This document shows positions 52,621 through 61,938 of a DNA stretch of 64,000 nt, one piece after another. This DNA is from Janthinobacterium sp. PAMC25594. Lineage in GTDB: Bacteria > Pseudomonadota > Gammaproteobacteria > Burkholderiales > Burkholderiaceae_D. The notes below the pieces were generated by a model that ran no database searches, was not told the origin of the DNA, and saw only the letters and a program-made list of their open reading frames with translations. The stretch's first letter is position 1; each line of letters starts with the position of its first letter. The position numbers were made by a program, and so were the translations under genes. The stretch is taken from NCBI RefSeq assembly GCF_019443505.1, contig NZ_CP080377.1, positions 3,286,001 to 3,350,000 of the forward strand. The letters are read 5' to 3'.

Positions 52621-53124
52621 TTACTTGCGCGCCTGGCGTTTCACCTTGACGCCGAAAGTATCGGCATACCAGTCATCGATCATCAGCTTTTCATAGCGCA
52701 GCTTTTCATTGCTGAAATAATGATTGATGCGGGTCATGTACGACATGTCGGACAGGGCTGCATCGCCACTGCGAATGACCTTGCCATCCTGTTCCAGCAC
52801 ATAGTGCAGGCGTATGCGCGGCCAGTCGACCCGGCCATTCATGACGCGGATATCCTGCCCCGCACGCAGGGAAGGATTTTCACGTCCCGCCAGGTCCACA
52901 TCGGTGACGTCGATTTTCAAGGTCTGCCCGGGCGGCAGCGATGCGCCCAGTTTCTCGAAATGCCGGCTCAGTTCCTTCAACACGTCATCGCGTTCCTGCG
53001 GGTTGAACGGGACATCCGTGTATTGATCCGGTTTGCTGAACTGCACTTCCGTTCCTGCCCAGGCCGCGCTGCTGGCCAGCAAGGCCAGGCCGGCAACCAG
53101 GGCGCGCGTCGTTTGCTTTTGCAT
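52621..53124 (-). CDS. DUF3016 family exported protein (copy 2)
   Basis: 167 residues from the ATG at 53124 (AAAGGG upstream). Signal peptide to SAAWA-GT. TEVQFSKPDQYTDVPFNPQERDDVLKELSRHF and KIDVTDVDLAGRENP and RIRLHYVLEQDGKVIRSGDAALSDMSYM align through nearly the whole length with the downstream copy, so a tandem duplication. The spacing of 142 bases and each gene's own ribosome site suggest separate or weakly coupled expression. Confidence 0.87.
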   Translation of the reverse strand: MQKQTTRALVAGLALLASSAAWAGTEVQFSKPDQYTDVPFNPQERDDVLKELSRHFEKLGASLPPGQTLKIDVTDVDLAGRENPSLRAGQDIRVMNGRVDWPRIRLHYVLEQDGKVIRSGDAALSDMSYMTRINHYFSNEKLRYEKLMIDDWYADTFGVKVKRQARK

Positions 53125-53559
53125 GATGTACCCTTTCAGGAAATGTGCGTGGCATGATGCCACTTCTTATACCTATTCAATATAGCGCGCCGCAGCCCAT
53201 TCTGACGCGCAATTCATACCTTGTTACTTTTCTGCTTTTCCGCCAGAAAGGCAAGACGCCGACTTTTTTTTGCAGATTCATTGGCAATATTAATTAAAAC
53301 AAAGTATTGTCTTGAAAATATAGTTGCCTAAGCGATAAAGCATAGATAGTGTCGGCAGCCTGGATTTAAAGTGTTTTTTTAGCATGGGTGTTGCATGTTT
53401 TTAGTCAATTTTTCTTGCATATTGTTAATATTTAGCTGTCAGTCTACAATCGACAAAATGCGCCCGAAAAATGCGCAACGCCGGTAATGGCGCACAGGAA
53501 TTCCTGGCGCAGGCGTCTCAACATTGCGTCAGTTATGCCTTTTAGCGGAACTCGCCCTT
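53125..53559. promoter_or_regulatory. AT-rich divergent intergenic region
   Basis: 435 bases between the divergent DUF3016 gene and HD-GYP regulator without a gene. From 53270 to 53450 the DNA is AT-rich (TATTAATTAAAACAAAGTATTG, ATTGTTAATATTTAGC), consistent with promoters for both directions. I see no clear palindromic operator. Confidence 0.5.
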
Positions 53560-55071
53560 ATGTCATTTTTGTCTTCAGCATCGCCCAAGTTACCCCCCTG
53601 GAAAGTCCTGCTCGTCGATGATGAACCCGACATCCACGACATCACCAAACTGACGCTGAGCCGTTTCCGCCTGGAGGGCCGTGCCCTGAGCTTCGTGCAC
53701 GCGTACAGCGGCGCCGAAGCCAAGCAGGTGCTGGCGCGCGAAGACGGCATCGCGCTGGTCTTCCTGGACGTGGTGATGGAACGCGAAGACAGCGGCCTGG
53801 AAGTGGCGCGCTGGATGCGCGAAGACCTGGGCAACCAGTTTACGCGCATCGTGCTGCGCACCGGGCAGCCGGGACAGGCGCCGGAAGAACGGGTGATCGT
53901 CAACTACGACATCAACGACTACAAGGAAAAGACGGAACTGGACCGCACCAAGCTGTTCACCACCACCTTTGCCGCCCTGCGCGCCTACCGCGACATCATG
54001 AAGGTGGAAGAGGCGCGCCAGGCCCAGCTGCATTACCGCGAAGGCCTGGAAAGAGTCATCGCCGCCTCGGCGCATATCTTCAAGCAGCGCAACCTGCGCG
54101 ACTTCGCCAGCGGCCTGCTGCAGCAAGTCGTCGCCCTGCTGCGCCTGGAAACGAGCATGCTGCTGCGCCTGCGCGGCGCCAGCGCCATCACGGGCGAGCA
54201 GGACTATGAAATCCTCGCGCAGATCGGCGACCATGAAGCCGATGGCGGCATCCTCAGCCCCTCCCTGCTGTCGCAGCTGGACGACGCCAAGAGCAATAAA
54301 ATTTCGCGCCTGCACGGCGACACCTATGTCGGCTATTTCCCCAACAGCAGCGGCAAGGCATCCCTGCTGGTCTTGAAGGGCGTGGAAGAAATTTCCGACC
54401 TCGACGCGCAATTGCTGGAAGTGTTCTGCTCGGGCGTGGCGATTGCCTTCGACAACATCCTGCTGACGCAGGAAATTACCGATACCCAGGCCGAACTGAT
54501 CTTGCGCCTGGGCGACGTGGTCGAATCGCGCTCGCACGAAGGCGGCAACCACGTGCGCCGCATGGCCGAAGTGTGCCAGCTGCTGGCGCAAGCGTCCGGC
54601 ATGTCGGAAGAGGAAACCATGGTGCTGCGCCACGCGGCGCCCATGCATGACATCGGCAAGATTTCCACGCCCGACGCGGTGCTGCTGAAACCCGGCAAGC
54701 TCGACGCGGCCGAGTGGGAAATCATGAAGCAGCATCCGACGGTGGGCATGTCCATCCTCGACGGATCGCAGCGCCCGCTCTTGAAGGCGGCCGCCGTGAT
54801 CGCCCACCAGCACCATGAAAAATACGACGGCAGCGGCTACCCGCAAGGCCTGGTAGGTGAAAACATCCACAAATACGCGCGCATCGCCGCCGTCGCCGAC
54901 GTCTTCGACGCCCTCATGCACAAGCGCTGCTACAAGGACGCCTGGCCCCTGGAACGCGTGGTCAGCTATTTGCGCGAAGTGAGCGGCAGCCACCTCGATC
55001 CGCAGTATGTGGAGTTGCTGATTGCGAACCTGGATGAGGCATTGGCTTTGAACAAACGTTTCCCTGATTAG
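53560..55071 (+). CDS. HD-GYP response regulator (c-di-GMP phosphodiesterase)
   Basis: 503 residues from the ATG at 53560. Receiver domain with phosphoacceptor Asp70 in VFLDVVME. A middle DUF3369 region follows (~165-330, GAF-like: IAASAHIFKQRNLRDFASGLLQQV). The HD-GYP domain (~330-500) has HDIGK (His363-Asp364), HHEKYDGSGYPQGL (Tyr427 in GYP) and VADVFDAL, so a complete catalytic set for hydrolysing c-di-GMP. Phosphorylation probably switches this activity and lowers c-di-GMP, promoting motility. The nearest kinase is the cytosolic GAF kinase on the other strand (56521..58464), separated by an IS element. Confidence 0.94.
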   Translation: MSFLSSASPKLPPWKVLLVDDEPDIHDITKLTLSRFRLEGRALSFVHAYSGAEAKQVLAREDGIALVFLDVVMEREDSGLEVARWMREDLGNQFTRIVLRTGQPGQAPEERVIVNYDINDYKEKTELDRTKLFTTTFAALRAYRDIMKVEEARQAQLHYREGLERVIAASAHIFKQRNLRDFASGLLQQVVALLRLETSMLLRLRGASAITGEQDYEILAQIGDHEADGGILSPSLLSQLDDAKSNKISRLHGDTYVGYFPNSSGKASLLVLKGVEEISDLDAQLLEVFCSGVAIAFDNILLTQEITDTQAELILRLGDVVESRSHEGGNHVRRMAEVCQLLAQASGMSEEETMVLRHAAPMHDIGKISTPDAVLLKPGKLDAAEWEIMKQHPTVGMSILDGSQRPLLKAAAVIAHQHHEKYDGSGYPQGLVGENIHKYARIAAVADVFDALMHKRCYKDAWPLERVVSYLREVSGSHLDPQYVELLIANLDEALALNKRFPD

Positions 55072-55077
55072 CATGCG

Positions 55078-55114
55078 TACGTCGGATTACGCGGCTGCGC
55101 CGCTAATCCGACCT
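55078..55114. repeat. Palindromic intergenic repeat, unit 8
   Basis: GTCGGATTAC and TAATCCGACC arms with inner stem GCGGC-tgc-GCCGC, seven bases past the HD-GYP stop. It borders the left edge of the IS110-family element. Confidence 0.88.
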
Positions 55115-55119
55115 TGTAT

Positions 55120-56309
<1,190 letters not shown>

Positions 56310-56370
56310 CGGGGATAACAGTATCTACGTGGCTTCGGCCCAAGCCCCAAACACGGGCGTTCCGGGCCAA

Positions 56371-56470
56371 GCGGGCCTGAAAAATGTCGAGGGCAAGGCG
56401 CAGCGACGCAGACAGTACGCATGTACGGCAAGGAGCTGCAACGCCGCCATCGGCATTTTCTCAGGCCCGC
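56371..56470. repeat. Rod-like inverted repeat downstream of the transposase
   Basis: CGGGCCTGA-AAAATG (56372-56386) pairs with CATTTTCTCAGGCCCG (56454-56469); pairing continues inward (CGA/TCG, GGC/GCC) to give a rod of about 25 bp with few mismatches and a central GTACGCATGTAC palindrome at 56415-56426. It looks like a mobile palindromic element or a structured RNA. Confidence 0.7.
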
Positions 56471-56514
56471 GCCTCCGGCCCACCGTTTTGAGATTTTCAA
56501 GGACACACGCCGGC

Positions 56515-56528
56515 GTCGGATTACGCGG
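56515..56528. repeat. Half unit of the palindromic repeat
   Basis: GTCGGATTACGCGG matches the first half of the palindromic intergenic repeat. It supplies the TAA stop (TTA at 56521-56523) of the GAF histidine kinase gene. Confidence 0.6.
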
Positions 56529-58464
56529 TTTTCGGTTCCAGCGGAAAGCGTATCTTGTAATGCAACCCCATCCCCGGCGCGCTGACCACCTTCACCGTGC
56601 CTCCCAGCGGCCCCGTCACCAGGTTATACAGGATATGCGCACCCAGGCCGCTGCCGCCGGAACCGCGCTTGGTCGTGAAAAAGGGGTCGAACAGCTGGCC
56701 CAGGGTGGCGCTGTCCATGCCCATGCCATCGTCGCTGTAGTCGAGTTCCAGCATCTCGCCGGCCGTCCGCACGCTGATTTTGATCTTGCCCGGCTCGCCT
56801 TCGACAAAGCCGTGCACCAGTGAATTGACCACCATGTTCGTGACGATCTGCGAGACGGCGCCCGGATAGCTGCGCAGCTGCACTTCGGGTGGACAATCGA
56901 TCTCCACCTTGATCGGCTTGCCCTTCAGCTTCGGTTGCAGGGACAGCAGGACTTCATCGAGATATTTGCGCAAATTAAAGCTGCGCAATTCGTCCGAGGA
57001 CTGGTCGACGGCCACCTGCTTGAAGCTGCGCACCAGCGCCGCGGCGCGCTGCGTATTCGTCGTCATGATGCGCAGGGTCTGGTCGATGATGTCGAAGAAT
57101 TGTCGCAAGCCGTCTTCATCGAGCTGGCCGCCGTCCAGGTCTTCGCGCGTGAGTTTCAATTCCTGCACCAGGTGGCTGGTGGCCGTCACGCATATGCCCA
57201 GCGGCGTATTGATTTCATGCGCCACGCCCGCCACCAGCCGGCCCAGGGACGCCAGCTTTTCCTGGCGCACCAGTTCCGACTGCGCTTCCTGCAAGGCGCT
57301 CAGGGCGCTGTTCAGGGCCGCATTCTGCTCTTCCAGCGCTTCCTTGGCGCGGCGCATGGCGCTGTCGGCCTGAATGCGGGCCATCGCCACGGCCACATGG
57401 CTGGCCATGAAGGCCAGCACGTCCAGTTCCGCCTGCCCATACACGACGGATTCGTCGTAGCTTTGCACGATGATCACGCCATATTTGCGCTCGCCCAGCA
57501 GCATGGGCGCGCCCATCCAGCTGGCGATGCCGACATTGCCCAGCGGCTCGTCCATCTCGCCGCTGGCCACCAGCGCCGCATAGCTGCTGGCATCGAGCAA
57601 ACACGCTTGCCGGCGCGCCAGCACGTACGAACTCATGCCGATGCCGTAATGAAAGCGTTTCACGGGCGCCTGCGCATCCTTTTCATCGACAAAATACGGG
57701 ATCGTGATGTCCTTGTTGTCGGGATGGTACAGGGCGATGAGGAAATTCTTCGCCGTCACCAGCTCGCTGATGATGGCGTGCAACCGCGCATACAGGGTCG
57801 TCGCGTCGGCCGCCTGCGCCGACAGGTTGGCGATTTCATACAGCGCATGCTGCAGGTTTTCCGCGCGCCGCCGCTCGGCCACCTCGTGCGCCAGCAGGGC
57901 CGTGCGCTCCTGCACCGCCTTTTCCAGCCGGTCCATGCTTTGCATGCCTTGCAGGGCGCTCGACACGTGCGTGGCGATCAGCGCGAACAGGGCCTGGTCT
58001 TCCAGGCTGAAGCGGTGCTGCGCGTCATAGCTCTGGATGACGATGGCGCCCAGCACCTGCTGCTGCTGGTCCAGCAGCGGGCAGCCGATCCAGTGCTCGG
58101 CCGCCGTGCCGCCGCCCCAGGCGCCGCCACCGATGGCACGCATGGCGTCGTCGTCGGCCGTCATCACCAGCTGCTTGCGGTTGACGATGACCCACGCCGT
58201 GGGCGACTGCGCGGCACTGGCCAGGCGCACGCCCTCGTCCGGGTCGGGCGCGGCGTCGAATTCATCGACAAAATAGGGAAAGCGCACCAGGCCGTCATCG
58301 CGGTCGCTCAGGGCCACATAAAAGTTCGCCGCATACATGATGCGGCCCAGCGCCGCATGCACCGCCTGCAGGAATTCGCTGATATCGCTGCAGGTGCTCG
58401 AACGCTGCCCGATTTCCAGCAACACGGTTTGAACGGCTTCCAGACGGCTGAGACGGCTTTCCAT
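56521..58464 (-). CDS. Cytosolic GAF-GAF sensor histidine kinase
   Basis: 647 residues without membrane segments. Two GAF domains (~20-175: FYVALSDRDDGLVRFPYFVDEFD, IGCPLLDQQQQVLGAIVIQSYD; ~205-365: FLIALYHPDNKDITIPYFVDEKD, MGAPMLLGERKYGVIIVQSYDE) are obvious duplicates. A coiled coil precedes HisKA with His in GVAHEINTPLGI (~417). The HATPase has NMVVNSLVHGF (N box), DYSDDGMGM (G1) and FTTKRGSGGSGLGAHI (F/G2). This HisKA is the kind used with soluble small-molecule sensing. Its stop codon lies in a half repeat unit. Confidence 0.94.
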   Translation of the reverse strand: MESRLSRLEAVQTVLLEIGQRSSTCSDISEFLQAVHAALGRIMYAANFYVALSDRDDGLVRFPYFVDEFDAAPDPDEGVRLASAAQSPTAWVIVNRKQLVMTADDDAMRAIGGGAWGGGTAAEHWIGCPLLDQQQQVLGAIVIQSYDAQHRFSLEDQALFALIATHVSSALQGMQSMDRLEKAVQERTALLAHEVAERRRAENLQHALYEIANLSAQAADATTLYARLHAIISELVTAKNFLIALYHPDNKDITIPYFVDEKDAQAPVKRFHYGIGMSSYVLARRQACLLDASSYAALVASGEMDEPLGNVGIASWMGAPMLLGERKYGVIIVQSYDESVVYGQAELDVLAFMASHVAVAMARIQADSAMRRAKEALEEQNAALNSALSALQEAQSELVRQEKLASLGRLVAGVAHEINTPLGICVTATSHLVQELKLTREDLDGGQLDEDGLRQFFDIIDQTLRIMTTNTQRAAALVRSFKQVAVDQSSDELRSFNLRKYLDEVLLSLQPKLKGKPIKVEIDCPPEVQLRSYPGAVSQIVTNMVVNSLVHGFVEGEPGKIKISVRTAGEMLELDYSDDGMGMDSATLGQLFDPFFTTKRGSGGSGLGAHILYNLVTGPLGGTVKVVSAPGMGLHYKIRFPLEPKTA

Positions 58465-58649
58465 GGGTAACTGTGTGCCTTGTGTAAGTATATGTTCTGA
58501 AAATCAATATTATCAGTTCAGTCCAGCCTTGGCACGGCATAAAACGCACAATCTTGCCTTGAGGCAGCGCAACACACGCCACGCCGGCATTTGCCACCTT
58601 GGCGATACAGTGGCAGACTAGGCCCCTTCCTACAGACCAGACCGTCCTC

Positions 58650-60197
58650 ATGACCGCCACGCTACGCGCCTCGCTTCGCCCCTATACCCTCGCCGGCCTG
58701 CTGGTCTTTGCCGCGCTGGGCATGCCACCGCTGTGCGCCGCGCCCGCCAAGGCGCCGGCGGCGGAAACGGCCGATGGCGGACGCTATTTCGGCCCCCTCG
58801 TGGCGGGCAAGATGCATGGCCAGGGCCGGCTCGAGTACGCGAGCGGCGCGTTTTACGAAGGGGGCTTCGCGCGCGGCATGTTTTCCGGCCAGGGCACGCT
58901 GCGCCAGGCCTCCGGCGTCGAGTACACGGGCGCCTTCCGCCAGGGCGCCTTCGACGGCATCGGCCGCTACACCTCGCCCAAGGGCGAGATCTATGCGGGC
59001 AGCTTCGTCAAGGGCAGCTTCGAGGGGCAAGGCCGCTTCCAGGGCGCCGATGGCGCCACCTTCGAAGGCCATTTCAAGCACTGGCGCCCGCACGGCGCCG
59101 GCAAGTTGACCGATACGGACGGCACCGTCTTCGAAGGCGAATTCGTCCAGGGCCAAGTGCAGGGCAAGGCGAAGGTCAGCACCAGCGACGGCATCCACTA
59201 CGAAGGCGAGCTGAAAGACTGGAAATTCGAAGGCGAAGGCGTGCTGCGCACGGCAGACGGCGACGAATACCGGGGCGGCTTCAAGAATGGCCAGTTCGAC
59301 GGCAAGGGTGTGCTGCGCTACGCCGTGGCGCAGGCGGACGGCCGGCGCGAAGACAGCGGCAACTGGACGGAAGGCCAGCTGGACGACCCGGCGGCCGACA
59401 AGCTCACGCGCGACAATATCGAGCTGGCCCTGTATAACCAGCGCACCCTGCTCGACGGCGCCCTGGCGCGCATCGCGCCGCGCGATGCGGCGAAAAAAAT
59501 CAATCTCTACCTGCTGGGCGTGGCCGGCGATGGCGCGCAGGAAGTGTTTCACCGCGAAACGGCCTTCGTGCAGCACCAGTTCGACCGCGATTACGGCACC
59601 GTGGGGCGCTCCCTGATGCTGGTCAATAGCCGCAACACGGTGGCGCAGCAGCCGATGGCCACGCGCACCAGCATCGCCGCCAGCCTCGACGCCCTGGGCG
59701 CGAAGATGGACAAGGCCAACGACATCTTGTTTTTATTCCTCACCAGCCACGGCTCGCCCGAGCATGAACTGGCGCTGGCGCAGAACGGCATGGATTTGCA
59801 CAGCCTGCCCGCGCAAGAGCTGGCGGGCATGCTCAAGCACAGCGGCATCCGCTGGAAAGTCATCGTGATCTCGGCCTGCTATGCGGGCGGCTTCATTGCG
59901 CCATTAAAAGATGACAACACCCTCATCATCACGGCCGCGCGCAGCGACCGCACCTCGTTCGGCTGCGACGACCAGAACGATTTTACGTACTTCAGCGAAG
60001 CGTATTTCAAGGAAGCCTTGCCCAAGAGCGCCGGCTTTGCCGAAGCGTTCGACAAGGCCAAAGTGCTGGTGCAGGCGCGCGAGGCGGCCGATTTCCGCGA
60101 GGGCGGCATGGAAGCGGAAGAGCATTCCGAGCCGCAGCTATTCCAGGGCAAGGCGATTGCCGCGCAGCTGAAGGCGTGGCGTGCCCAGCCACGCTAA
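58650..60197 (+). CDS. Exported MORN-repeat / C13 caspase-like protease fusion
   Basis: 515 residues from the ATG at 58650; a longer frame from 58599 precedes the signal peptide. Signal peptide to about CAA-PA (residue 31). Eight MORN repeats of 23 residues span ~46-235 (AFYEGGFARGMFSGQGTL, EIYAGSFVKGSFEGQGRF, DEYRGGFKNGQFDGKGVL). The C-terminal C13 (legumain-like, clan CD) domain spans ~265-480: catalytic His367 in FLTSHGSPEHE and Cys410 in VIVISACYAGGF, both with the hydrophobic strand before them that clan CD requires. Exported, probably to the periplasm. MORN repeats bind membranes or proteins. Substrate unknown. Confidence 0.87.
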   Translation: MTATLRASLRPYTLAGLLVFAALGMPPLCAAPAKAPAAETADGGRYFGPLVAGKMHGQGRLEYASGAFYEGGFARGMFSGQGTLRQASGVEYTGAFRQGAFDGIGRYTSPKGEIYAGSFVKGSFEGQGRFQGADGATFEGHFKHWRPHGAGKLTDTDGTVFEGEFVQGQVQGKAKVSTSDGIHYEGELKDWKFEGEGVLRTADGDEYRGGFKNGQFDGKGVLRYAVAQADGRREDSGNWTEGQLDDPAADKLTRDNIELALYNQRTLLDGALARIAPRDAAKKINLYLLGVAGDGAQEVFHRETAFVQHQFDRDYGTVGRSLMLVNSRNTVAQQPMATRTSIAASLDALGAKMDKANDILFLFLTSHGSPEHELALAQNGMDLHSLPAQELAGMLKHSGIRWKVIVISACYAGGFIAPLKDDNTLIITAARSDRTSFGCDDQNDFTYFSEAYFKEALPKSAGFAEAFDKAKVLVQAREAADFREGGMEAEEHSEPQLFQGKAIAAQLKAWRAQPR

Positions 60198-60210
60198 GCG
60201 CTTCTTTCTG

Positions 60211-60216
60211 TACAAT
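60211..60216 (+). promoter_or_regulatory. Possible -10 element before czcI
   Basis: TACAAT, 11 bases upstream of the czcI start and just past the preceding gene. No good -35 at normal spacing is visible, which would fit activator-dependent metal-responsive control. Confidence 0.35.
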
Positions 60217-60226
60217 AGCCGTCACC

Positions 60227-60595
60227 ATGCGACGATTCTTCCTCATTTTGCTGCTGTTCGTGCTTCCGCTCCAGATGTCCTGGGCCGCGGCGAGCGCGTA
60301 TTGCCTGCACGAGGAAGGCAAGGCGGCGCAGCACCTGGGCCACCACAGCCACCAGCACAAGGCCGATGCGGACAAGCAACCCGTGGCCGATAAAAAGCTA
60401 GCTGACAAGCAATCCAAAGGCCAGCCGCACAGCGATTGCAACGTCTGCCACGGCATCGGCCATGCGTGGCTGCCGGCCGGCTCCAGCCTGCCCATCGGCG
60501 ACATGGCGTCCGTCAACGCGGACACTGCCCCCTTCTTTTACGCTTCCCACATCCCGGACGCTCCCAAGCGCCCTGACTGGTCGTCGGCCATCTAG
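60227..60595 (+). CDS. czcI: CzcI-like small periplasmic protein
   Basis: 122 residues from the ATG at 60227. Signal peptide MRRFFLILLLFVLPLQMSWA. The mature protein is rich in His, Lys and Asp (HLGHHSHQHKADADKQ), followed by HSDCNVCHGIGHAW, a CxxCH segment that here is more likely a metal site than a haem site. Position directly before czcC and size match CzcI of Cupriavidus-type loci, which tunes efflux of Co, Zn and Cd. Identification rests on context and composition. Confidence 0.72.
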   Translation: MRRFFLILLLFVLPLQMSWAAASAYCLHEEGKAAQHLGHHSHQHKADADKQPVADKKLADKQSKGQPHSDCNVCHGIGHAWLPAGSSLPIGDMASVNADTAPFFYASHIPDAPKRPDWSSAI

Positions 60596-60597
60596 GC

Positions 60598-60657
60598 CGA
60601 CGGGACGTTTCTTTCACTGATCGCAATGAGCCAGGCGCAAGCCTGCGCGTCCCGTCG
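60598..60657 (+). promoter_or_regulatory. Nested inverted repeat between czcI and czcC
   Basis: Perfect 10-bp arms CGACGGGACG (60598-60607) and CGTCCCGTCG (60648-60657) enclose 40 bases that include the smaller hairpin CAGGC-gcaa-GCCTG (60632-60645). It begins right after the czcI stop and ends before TTCTTTTT. It could be an attenuator or processing site setting the czcI to czcCBA ratio. Confidence 0.65.
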
Positions 60658-60686
60658 AATTCTTTTTCCGTACCCTGGAGAATTCG

Positions 60687-61925
60687 ATGCACCGTTCCAT
60701 CTATCTGTTATGTCTCTCCGCTGGCCTGCTGGCTGGCAACTTTACCCACGCGCAATCTAGCGTGGAACCCGCCGCGCCCCTGACCCTGCCCGCCGCGCTG
60801 CTGCTGTCAGAAAGCGGCAACGCCACCCTGTCCGCCGCCCGCCATGAACTGGCGGCGCAAGGGGGCGCCCTGCAGCAGGCGCGCGCCCTGCCCAACCCGG
60901 AACTGCAAACCGTGCTGGAAGACACGCGGCGCGCCACGCGCAGCACCACCGTGCAGCTGAACCAGCTCATAGAACTGGGCGGCAAGCGGGGGGCGCGCAC
61001 GGCCGTCGCCCGGCGCGGCGAGGACCTGGCGCAAGCGGGCCTGTCGCTGCAGCAAGCCGACACGCGCGCGGCCGTCACTTCCGCCTTTGTCGACGTGCTG
61101 GCGGCGCAGGAAGGCTTGCGCCTGGCCGACAGCGCGCAAGCCTTGGCCGCGCGCGCCAGCGACATCACTGCGCGCCGGGTCACGGCCGGCAAGGCCTCCC
61201 CCGTCGAGGAAACCCGCGCCAGGGTCGCCGAAGCGAGCGTGCGGCTGGAGCTGAACCTGGCCCGCAGCACCCTGGCCAGCGCGCGCAAGCGCCTGGCCGC
61301 CCTGTGGGGCAACGCCACGCCCCGTTTTACCCAAGCCGAAGGACGCCTGGAAACCCTGCCCGAGCTGCCCCCCGCCAGCGAACTGGCGGCGCGCCTGGCC
61401 CAGGCGCCCAGCGTGCGCCAGGCACACAGCGCGCTGGCGCAGCGCCAAGCCATGCTGGACGTGGAACAGCGGCGCGCCACGCCCGACGTCACCGTCAGCA
61501 TCGGCATGAAGCGCTCGGAAGAACTGGGCCGCAACCAGGCCATCATCGGCCTGGCCCTGCCGCTGCCGTTGTTCGACCGCAACGCGGGCAACAAGCTCGA
61601 CGCCTTGCGCCGCAGCGACAAGGCCAGCGACGAGCTGGCCGCCGCCCGCATCGATGTGCAGACGAAGGTCGCCGCCGCCAGCGAACGGCTGGCCACAGCC
61701 CGTCTCGACGTGGAAAGCTTGCGCCAGGACATCTTGCCTGGCGCCCAAAGCGCCTACGACGCGGCCAGCAAGGGCTTTGAGTTCGGCAAGTTCGCCTTTC
61801 TCGACGTGCTCGATGCCCAGCGCACCTTGCTGCAAGCCAAAAACCAATACCTGCGCGCGCTGACCGAAGCGCAGCACGCCGCCGCCGAGATCGAGCGCCT
61901 GCTTGGCGCCCCCGCTCCCCTGTAA
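60687..61925 (+). CDS. czcC: CzcC outer-membrane efflux factor
   Basis: 412 residues, TolC-like. Signal peptide IYLLCLSAGLLAGNFTHAQ; start follows TGGAG. The two repeats of the outer membrane efflux (OEP) domain are visible as long helices: LSAARHELAAQGGALQQARALPNPELQ and ATPDVTVSIGMKRSEELGRNQAIIGLALPLPLFDRN. RRATRSTTVQLNQLIELGGKR fits CzcC. It makes the outer-membrane channel for the RND pump encoded downstream. The frame ends 14 bases before the czcB start. Confidence 0.93.
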   Translation: MHRSIYLLCLSAGLLAGNFTHAQSSVEPAAPLTLPAALLLSESGNATLSAARHELAAQGGALQQARALPNPELQTVLEDTRRATRSTTVQLNQLIELGGKRGARTAVARRGEDLAQAGLSLQQADTRAAVTSAFVDVLAAQEGLRLADSAQALAARASDITARRVTAGKASPVEETRARVAEASVRLELNLARSTLASARKRLAALWGNATPRFTQAEGRLETLPELPPASELAARLAQAPSVRQAHSALAQRQAMLDVEQRRATPDVTVSIGMKRSEELGRNQAIIGLALPLPLFDRNAGNKLDALRRSDKASDELAAARIDVQTKVAAASERLATARLDVESLRQDILPGAQSAYDAASKGFEFGKFAFLDVLDAQRTLLQAKNQYLRALTEAQHAAAEIERLLGAPAPL

Positions 61926-61938
61926 GGAAGACCCGACA

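Noticed and set aside
58650-60197. CRISPR-linked or Gasdermin-type caspase defence system
   Set aside because: The protease is exported and carries MORN repeats; no pore-forming or CRISPR effector gene is adjacent.
60227-60595. c-type cytochrome assignment for the CzcI-like protein from its CxxCH
   Set aside because: The protein is His/Lys-rich, lacks a distal Met and a cytochrome fold, and its position before czcC fits a metal-binding role.
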